Origin: Candidatus Levyibacteriota bacterium
Lineage (GTDB): Bacteria; Patescibacteriota; Microgenomatia; Levybacterales; UBA12049
Reading direction: 5' to 3'
Assembly: GCA_003173995.1 (NCBI GenBank)
Contig: PRDT01000047.1
Span: forward strand, 1 to 9,813
DNA: 9,813 bases
The translations under genes were made by a program, and so were the position numbers. Under the pieces are notes generated by a model. That model was given only the letters and a program-made list of their open reading frames with translations, searched no databases and was not told the DNA's origin. Numbering within the stretch: the first letter of the stretch is position 1; each line of letters starts with the position of its first letter. Shown in pieces: positions 6,161-9,813 of the stretch.

Positions 6161-6194
6161 AGGGAAGGAAGCGGGCGCTGCTTCCCTGGGTTTT
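6161..6194. terminator. Terminator-like hairpin, possibly bidirectional
   Basis: GGAAGC (6167-6172), a 7-nt loop and GCTTCC (6180-6185) form the core stem. On the plus strand it is followed by CTGGGTTTT, whose T run overlaps the stop codon of the small ORF. On the minus strand it is followed by TTCCCTTTTT. It matches the hairpin at 5514-5539 in unit A, preceded in both by an AGGG(G)AAGG purine run. Confidence 0.5.
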
Positions 6195-6399
6195 AGTGGG
6201 TAGTGCCTCCCTTCTCTAGTTCGGCGACTGCCTGCTCGATGCGATCAAGCATCCCATCACTCGGAAGGATCTGTCCCTGTTGAACCGCTCTGAGATAACT
6301 CTCTGAGACCCGTGGGAGATTGATATCCCAAAGGTTTTTGCCGAGTAGACGGCAGCGAGCCACCAGTTCTGTCACCCTTATTTCTTTGTCTTGGGCCAC
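6193..6399 (-). CDS. Small putative helix-turn-helix protein of tandem unit B (68 aa)
   Basis: I place the start at GTG 6399, 5 nt after AGGAGG (6410-6405). This is the same spacing as in unit A, and it avoids the longer reading from 6507, which would consist of structured leader. An ATG at 6404-6402 is out of frame and gives only eight codons. The 68-residue product begins MAQDKEIRVTELVARCR. Residues 31-58 (VSESYLRAVQQGQILPSDGM onwards) resemble the second half of a Cro/C1-type (XRE) helix-turn-helix, where the family pattern is V-S-x-x-x-L ... G-x-x-x-PS-x-x-x-L-x-x-I. The first half of such a domain is weaker. It is roughly charge-neutral, unlike its unit A counterpart. A DNA- or RNA-binding role, perhaps acting on its own unit, is inference. 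Confidence 0.58.
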   Translation of the reverse strand: MAQDKEIRVTELVARCRLLGKNLWDINLPRVSESYLRAVQQGQILPSDGMLDRIEQAVAELEKGGTTH

Positions 6400-6618
6400 T
6401 TCATCCTCCTTTGGTTTGGTGTTAAACGACACAACTGGCATTTGCATTATCCTATTAGCGCCCATGCTCCTCTTGCGAGGTCGTGTACTTCTACACACGG
6501 AATGCAAAGCCGGACAAGAAACATATACTATTTCCTCTCCGGCTTTGATCCCTAGGCGCGTTGCTTTTCTTTATTAAAGAACAATTTCTTCTACACGCTT
6601 ATGTATAGGGAAATCTAT
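6400..6618 (-). ncRNA. Structured ~219-nt leader RNA of unit B
   Basis: In minus-strand order the leader holds: a 6-bp hairpin GTATAG/CTATAC at the very 5' end (6620-6603); conserved AAGAAAAGCAAC (6571-6560); a long hairpin 6546-6506 with the same AAAGCCGGA/TCCGGCTTT base and G-G mismatch as unit A; a stem GCAUUCC paired with GGAUAAUGC (6505-6499 with 6452-6444, two bases bulged) enclosing a GTGTA/TACAC hairpin and a CCTC-GCAA-GAGG tetraloop hairpin (6480-6469); and a GTGT/ACAC hairpin (6432-6419) before the Shine-Dalgarno. The enclosing stem differs from unit A at three consecutive pairs that all stay paired, which is good evidence for a conserved RNA fold. Confidence 0.57.
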
Positions 6619-6624
6619 ACCTAT

Positions 6625-6653
6625 AGTATACGACAATTAGGTATTATAATCAA
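6625..6653 (-). promoter_or_regulatory. Strong sigma70-type promoter of unit B
   Basis: On the minus strand TTGATT (6653-6648), a 17-nt spacer and TATACT (6630-6625), then ATAGG, as in unit A. The predicted start near 6618 lies at the 5' arm of the first leader hairpin. Confidence 0.75.
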
Positions 6654-6681
6654 ACAAGCTCCGTCTTATAGAATCTCAAAA

Positions 6682-6710
6682 TTGCTATTTTATTATCTGC
6701 ATGGTAGAGT
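6682..6710 (+). promoter_or_regulatory. Candidate promoter for the acyltransferase-like gene
   Basis: TTGCTA (6682-6687), a 17-nt spacer and TAGAGT (6705-6710), with TG one base upstream of the -10, give four matches of six in each hexamer. It ends 12 nt before the ATG at 6723. No Shine-Dalgarno precedes that ATG, so a very short leader is likely. Confidence 0.35.
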
Positions 6711-6722
6711 ACTGAGACTGTT

Positions 6723-7541
6723 ATGACAAGAGAACTACTCCACGGGGCTGTGCATCACCTTGGTCGACTCCATCACCTTGAAAAAGGATTGGAAATAGGC
6801 ATGACTTTTCCTGCAGCATTTTCCTATATAACTGAAGGAATGGGAGAAGTGAGGGTTACCCACGACGAAAGAGCGTATCAGGCAATACTAGATAAGCCTG
6901 TTGTTTTGGTTGCCAATCATCCGGCTGCGGCACCTTTAGTAGTACTTCCTGCACTTGAACATAGAGTGCGTGATGATGTGCACATCATGGCAGATGCAAC
7001 ACTGATTGATTATTTTGGTCCATTATCTCAGAAACGCTTGGTACCTACCTATAAGCGCGGTCCTGGACTACGAAGAGTGGTATCTCCTGGCACTATTTTA
7101 AAGGCAATTGACAGGAGAGCTCTCAAGCCAGAGGAAGAACGACAAAGAAATAGACAATCTATTGAAAGAGGAATCAATATAGTTGAGCAAGGAGGATTAT
7201 TCGTTATTTTCCCTACAGGAGGAGATGGAATAGCTTGGAAGACAGGAATAGGGAAGATAATTAAAGAATTAGTAAAAAGAGGAGTAGATTTCCATTTAGT
7301 TGCAGCGTATGTTTCAGATACAAGACAACTTGATAATGCGCGCCTTATAGCGCCGCGATTATCTCGCCGGGTCCTTGGGACATTTCAACCAACTATACAC
7401 TTCTCATCAGTGCTCCACGAATCTTTGCAAGCACAGAGTAAAGAGTTGAAAGATATGTCTGCTCATGAAATTGCAAAGAGGCTACAACGGATATATGAAC
7501 AACAAAGTCCTCTGTCTACACTAGAACCCCTTTTTCGATAA
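6723..7541 (+). CDS. PlsC-like acyltransferase family protein, degenerate active site
   Basis: This 272-residue protein has the layout of lysophospholipid acyltransferases. A hydrophobic strand VVLVANHP (60-67) carries the histidine of the first motif (H66), IFPTGGDG (162-169) stands where the family has FPEGxRS, and LVAAYVSDTR (192-201) sits at the late strand that normally reads PV-x-I. PlsC enzymes acylate the sn-2 position of lysophosphatidate using an H-x4-D dyad. Here the residue four past H66 is not Asp, since the motif reads NHPAAAPLVV, and the Glu of FPEG is Thr. Catalysis by the standard route is therefore doubtful, although a divergent acyltransferase remains possible. There is no membrane helix of note. 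It overlaps the convergent phosphoesterase gene by 21 bp at the 3' end. Family assignment is moderate. Confidence 0.55.
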   Translation: MTRELLHGAVHHLGRLHHLEKGLEIGMTFPAAFSYITEGMGEVRVTHDERAYQAILDKPVVLVANHPAAAPLVVLPALEHRVRDDVHIMADATLIDYFGPLSQKRLVPTYKRGPGLRRVVSPGTILKAIDRRALKPEEERQRNRQSIERGINIVEQGGLFVIFPTGGDGIAWKTGIGKIIKELVKRGVDFHLVAAYVSDTRQLDNARLIAPRLSRRVLGTFQPTIHFSSVLHESLQAQSKELKDMSAHEIAKRLQRIYEQQSPLSTLEPLFR

Positions 7542-8234
7542 GGAGAATAATTTATTGCGAGGTTCATACCAAATCTCTTTAGAGACAAGCCCTTTTTCAG
7601 TAAGTTCGAGATATTGCCCAACACCATGTCTTACAATGCCAGAATTGGCAAATTGATGTTTTATATCCAATTCTGGTGAGTGGGTATGTCCAAAAATAAA
7701 AATATCATTTCTTTTGGCTTCTTTTTTAATAGCGCGTTTTAGCTCAGCATTAAATATTCGATAGGTCATTTGAAGAGGCCACTTGAAAATGGTTCGAATA
7801 AAAAAAGATTCAAGATACATATATGTATAAACAAGCCAAGCAAAGGAGGTTGGATTGGCTTCAAGGTTAACAGGGACATATCTTTGAAAAGTTAAATTGT
7901 ATTGGTGGCCATGTTGCACAATATATCTTTTCCCTCCTTCATGAAAGACATATCGATCATTAACTATTTTAATGTGAGGGAAATATCGTTGCATATTTTT
8001 TGCCTGCTCATCGTGATTACCAACCACATAAATTGTTTCTTTCGTACCAAGGAGTTGTAGTAATGCTTTCCAGTCTGTCTTTAAGAATTCATCTAGAGTC
8101 ATGGTAAAGCCTTCCCAAAAATCACCATTTATAATAATGCGATCTGCACTGAGAATAAGTTTTTTCAAAAATTGAAATTTCTTTTCGTCAAATGTTTTGG
8201 TGAGATGACTGTCAGAAAAAATAATTGTCTTCAT
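7521..8234 (-). CDS. Calcineurin-like metallophosphoesterase (LpxH-like)
   Basis: This 237-residue protein has all motifs of two-metal phosphoesterases: FSDSHL (6-11; D8, H10), NGDFWEG (36-42; D38), VGNHDE (71-76; N73, H74), QHGHQYN (107-113; H108, H110) and FGHTHSPE (181-188; H183, H185). The HGH and GHTHSP blocks and the length resemble UDP-2,3-diacylglucosamine hydrolase LpxH and the YbbF/UPF0093-like relatives. Nothing here shows that the cell makes lipid A, so the substrate is open. Between about residues 130 and 165 there is an aromatic-rich amphipathic insert (SFAWLVYTYMYLESFF) that could touch membrane lipid. I chose ATG 8234 over 8258 because the protein then begins right at the first beta strand, and TATAAT with GGAGG precedes it. 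Its 3' end overlaps the convergent acyltransferase-like gene. Confidence 0.85.
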   Translation of the reverse strand: MKTIIFSDSHLTKTFDEKKFQFLKKLILSADRIIINGDFWEGFTMTLDEFLKTDWKALLQLLGTKETIYVVGNHDEQAKNMQRYFPHIKIVNDRYVFHEGGKRYIVQHGHQYNLTFQRYVPVNLEANPTSFAWLVYTYMYLESFFIRTIFKWPLQMTYRIFNAELKRAIKKEAKRNDIFIFGHTHSPELDIKHQFANSGIVRHGVGQYLELTEKGLVSKEIWYEPRNKLFSLSKKGF

Positions 8235-8241
8235 AGCCTCC

Positions 8242-8250
8242 ATTATAGCA
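8242..8250 (-). promoter_or_regulatory. Extended -10 promoter for the phosphoesterase gene
   Basis: TGCTATAAT on the minus strand ends 7 nt before the ATG at 8234. The 7 nt are GGAGGCT, so a Shine-Dalgarno-like GGAGG sits just where transcription is expected to start and may be only partly included in the mRNA. No clear -35 at 16-18 nt. Confidence 0.6.
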
Positions 8251-8265
8251 ATTCTCATAATTAGC

Positions 8266-8274
8266 TGTTACAAT
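8266..8274 (+). promoter_or_regulatory. Extended -10 promoter for the glycosyltransferase gene
   Basis: TGTTACAAT (TG, one base, TACAAT) ends 7 nt before the ATG at 8282. No Shine-Dalgarno is present, suggesting a leaderless mRNA. It faces the divergent -10 at 8242-8247 with only 21 bp between them, so RNA polymerase could hardly occupy both at once. Confidence 0.55.
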
Positions 8275-8281
8275 TTCTTCA

Positions 8282-8998
8282 ATGATTTCTGTAGTCATCC
8301 CTGCCTTTAACGAAGAAGAGAATATAAGTAATGCTCTTGAAGGACTGGTGCGTCAGCAGACAAAATATCCATTTGAGGTGCTTGTCATTGATAATGCCTC
8401 CACAGACAAAACAGCACAAGTTGCCAAATCCTTCTCTGATAAATTAAGACTTCGCGTTATTCATGAATCCACCAAGGGTCGTGGTGCTGCAAGAGCAAGA
8501 GGATTTGCTGAAGCAAAGGGAGATATTATTTTTTCAACAGATGCAGATTGCGTTGTACCTCCAAATTGGATAGAGAAGACAATGCAAGTTTTTAGTAAAC
8601 GTCACAATATTATTGCAGTGACAGGGGCGCCTTATTTGAATGATTGTAATCTTTTAACAAATACCTCTTTTAATTTATTTTTTGCACCGGGTATGTATGG
8701 TTGGCGTGCTACAACAGGTCATTGGCTTATTTGTGGATTTAATTTTGCTGTAAAAAAAGAAGCATATCAGAAGTCAGGTGGATTTGACGCACAACTGAAT
8801 GCAGGAGAGGATGTCGATGTGAGTTTTAAATTGGCAAAAGTAGGAAAAATTGCATGGGCAGCACCAAAGGTATGGTTTTCGGGACGAAGATTCCAGAAAG
8901 GCTTTATTCGAGGGGTATTGCCTTATGCATTTTTAATGGGGAGTTACAAACTTGCACGAAATAGAGCAAATGTACAGTTAAGTGACATCCGCAATTAA
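8282..8998 (+). CDS. Family 2 glycosyltransferase
   Basis: This 238-residue GT-A enzyme transfers a sugar from a nucleotide sugar to an unknown acceptor. Motifs: VVIPAFNEEENI (4-15) for nucleotide binding, VIDNASTDKT (35-44), GRGAARARGFAEAKGD (66-81), the metal-binding DAD (87-89) in FSTDADC, and AGEDVDVSFKL (174-184) with the ED pair (176-177) expected to hold the catalytic base. C-terminal residues 204-226 (FQKGFIRGVLPYAFLMGSYK) are basic and hydrophobic and suit peripheral membrane contact. There are no true transmembrane helices, unlike longer GT2 synthases. It is divergent from the phosphoesterase and ends directly against the convergent methyltransferase without an intergenic base. A role in cell-surface glycan or glycolipid assembly is inferred from the family. 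Confidence 0.9.
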   Translation: MISVVIPAFNEEENISNALEGLVRQQTKYPFEVLVIDNASTDKTAQVAKSFSDKLRLRVIHESTKGRGAARARGFAEAKGDIIFSTDADCVVPPNWIEKTMQVFSKRHNIIAVTGAPYLNDCNLLTNTSFNLFFAPGMYGWRATTGHWLICGFNFAVKKEAYQKSGGFDAQLNAGEDVDVSFKLAKVGKIAWAAPKVWFSGRRFQKGFIRGVLPYAFLMGSYKLARNRANVQLSDIRN

Positions 8999-9813
8999 TT
9001 ATTTACTCCATCTGGCATAAATTCCTGTTGAAAGAAGTCTTTTTGATATTGACTCCTGAAGACATAATTCTCCGACTTCAACTGTGCCATTCTTTAACAG
9101 GTCTCCCATCACATTTCCAAGCATAAGTGCAGAGGATGAAATAGCATATGCATTTACTATAATGAAAACCGGATTGGGAGACAGGAGTTTGACTACATTA
9201 CCAAAGAGCTTAGGGAAGTCTTCACTAAATTTCCAAATTTGTCCTGTCGGGCCATGTCCATAGACAGGTGGGTCCATAATAATGGCGTCATAGCTACTGC
9301 CTCGTCTTATTTCTCTTTCAACAAATTTAACAGCATCATCAAGTATCCATCGAATAGGCTTGTCATCTAATTTTGACGCAGCCTGATTTTCGCGTGCCCA
9401 GGCAATAGTTGGCTTTGATGCATCAACGTGAGTTACTTTTGCGCCTGCTTCAGCTGCGGCTACTGTTGCGATTCCTGTATATCCAAAAAGATTCAACACA
9501 CTGATTGGTCTTTGTATTTTTTTTATTTTTTCTTGCATAAATTCCCACTGCAGACTTTGCTCTGGGAAAATGCCAGTATGCTTAAAAGAAGTAAGTCTGG
9601 TCCAAAAAGAAAGATGTCCCCAATGCATCAGCCATTTCTCTGGAAGGTGTCTTTTAAATTGCCATTTCCCTTTATCTGCTGAAATTCTTTGAAAAGTAAC
9701 ATCTGCTTCTTGCCAGTCAGTAGCTGGAAGAGAAGGCTTCCAAATCGCTTGTGGATCAGGCCTTACTGTTTGGTACGGTCCAAATCTTTCGTATCGCATC
9801 CCATTACCACTAT
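8999..9813 (-). CDS. Class I SAM-dependent methyltransferase, RlmI/RlmK-like (5' end beyond right edge)
   Basis: The frame from the stop at 8999 stays open to the window edge. Numbered from the internal ATG at 9799 (266 residues), it has the SAM-binding motif LNLFGYTGIATVAAAEAGA (102-120), an acidic end of strand 2 in HVDASKP, LDDAVKF (153-159), the motif IV DPPVYGHG (176-183) and a final GIYARW. These match the RNA methyltransferases of the RlmI/RlmKL C-terminal class (Methyltrans_SAM); the target nucleotide cannot be assigned. The codons before the ATG read S-G-N-G in frame, continuous with the family's usual N-terminal D-S-G-x-G-x-x-x-E-R-F-G pattern. The ATG at 9799 is therefore probably internal and the true start lies outside the window. 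It abuts the convergent glycosyltransferase gene with no spacer. Confidence 0.85.
   Translation of the reverse strand, partial: SGNGMRYERFGPYQTVRPDPQAIWKPSLPATDWQEADVTFQRISADKGKWQFKRHLPEKWLMHWGHLSFWTRLTSFKHTGIFPEQSLQWEFMQEKIKKIQRPISVLNLFGYTGIATVAAAEAGAKVTHVDASKPTIAWARENQAASKLDDKPIRWILDDAVKFVEREIRRGSSYDAIIMDPPVYGHGPTGQIWKFSEDFPKLFGNVVKLLSPNPVFIIVNAYAISSSALMLGNVMGDLLKNGTVEVGELCLQESISKRLLSTGIYARWSK

Larger units (their letters stand above)
5991..6664 (-). repeat. Tandem unit B: small-ORF / structured-RNA cassette
   Basis: Unit B is the second copy of the element in unit A, directly adjacent and in the same orientation. Its promoter, leader hairpin, pre-ORF block, ORF, terminator hairpin and distal stem correspond one by one with unit A. 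The spacing from -10 box to distal stem start is 630 nt here (6630-6000) and 634 nt in unit A (5957-5323). It has one more leader hairpin than unit A. From 6665 to the acyltransferase start at 6723 only a weak plus-strand promoter candidate is seen. Confidence 0.75.

Noticed and set aside
6320..6577. Plus-strand ORF across tandem unit B
   Set aside because: It runs through the leader hairpins and is antisense to the SD-led ORF; no start signal is visible.
5318..6664. CRISPR array, integron attC array or insertion sequence
   Set aside because: Only two long units occur, with large non-identical interiors. There are no short regular repeats with spacers, no integrase, no transposase and no target duplication.
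5318..6664. 6S RNA, tmRNA, RNase P RNA, group I/II intron or retron
   Set aside because: I found none of their diagnostic features: no tmRNA acceptor arm or tag frame, no intron domain V or P-Q-R-S core, and no reverse transcriptase.
9797..9813. A -10-like ATAGTG just upstream of the methyltransferase ATG at 9799
   Set aside because: The upstream codons continue the family's N-terminal motif in frame, so this sequence is most likely coding rather than a promoter.
1..9813. tRNA or rRNA genes
   Set aside because: No cloverleaf with a T-arm GTTCGANNC box and no recognisable rRNA segment was found on either strand by eye.

Overview
The window is AT-rich, gene-dense bacterial DNA: short intergenic gaps, convergent genes that abut or overlap, and small single-domain proteins. 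There is no rRNA, tRNA, CRISPR array, transposase or integrase. The gene set (YvlD-type membrane protein, PgeF-like protein, PIG-L deacetylase, GH18-like protein with an N-terminal anchor, compact GT2) and the many start codons lying right behind a -10 box suggest a Candidate Phyla Radiation bacterium, perhaps of the Microgenomates. That assignment is inference; there is no phylogenetic marker here. ORFs read cleanly in the standard bacterial code, and all twelve visible stops are TAA or TAG.

Left part (1-5317). On the minus strand lie a membrane-anchored protein cut by the left edge and a PgeF/YfiH family protein. A plus-strand run of five genes follows: a glycine-zipper YtxH-like protein, a YvlD-type four-helix membrane protein, an MFS_3 exporter, a PIG-L deacetylase and a membrane-anchored GH18-like protein. 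Most concern the envelope: peptidoglycan, amino-sugar deacetylation, transport and small membrane proteins.

Middle part (5318-6664) is the most unusual. Two tandem units of about 673 bp are both read on the minus strand. Each has a sigma70-type promoter (TTGAYT-N17-TATACT), a structured leader of about 200 nt, a well-spaced Shine-Dalgarno site, an ORF of 65 or 68 codons, a terminator-like hairpin, and a distal structured block ending in a 9-bp GC-rich stem. The non-coding parts keep their architecture, with compensatory base changes, while the two small proteins are only faintly alike. This looks like an RNA-centred element of about 630 nt with an embedded small ORF. I do not recognise it as a named RNA family.

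Right part (6723-9813). A degenerate PlsC-like acyltransferase overlaps tail-to-tail with a calcineurin-like phosphoesterase resembling LpxH. A very compact divergent promoter region leads to a family 2 glycosyltransferase. That gene abuts a convergent class I SAM methyltransferase whose 5' end lies beyond the right edge.

A second theme runs through the window. At least seven genes have a -10 box ending 6-10 nt before the start codon, mostly with no Shine-Dalgarno, as expected for leaderless mRNAs. The YtxH-like gene and the two small ORFs instead have strong Shine-Dalgarno sites and real leaders, so two modes of translation start seem to coexist.
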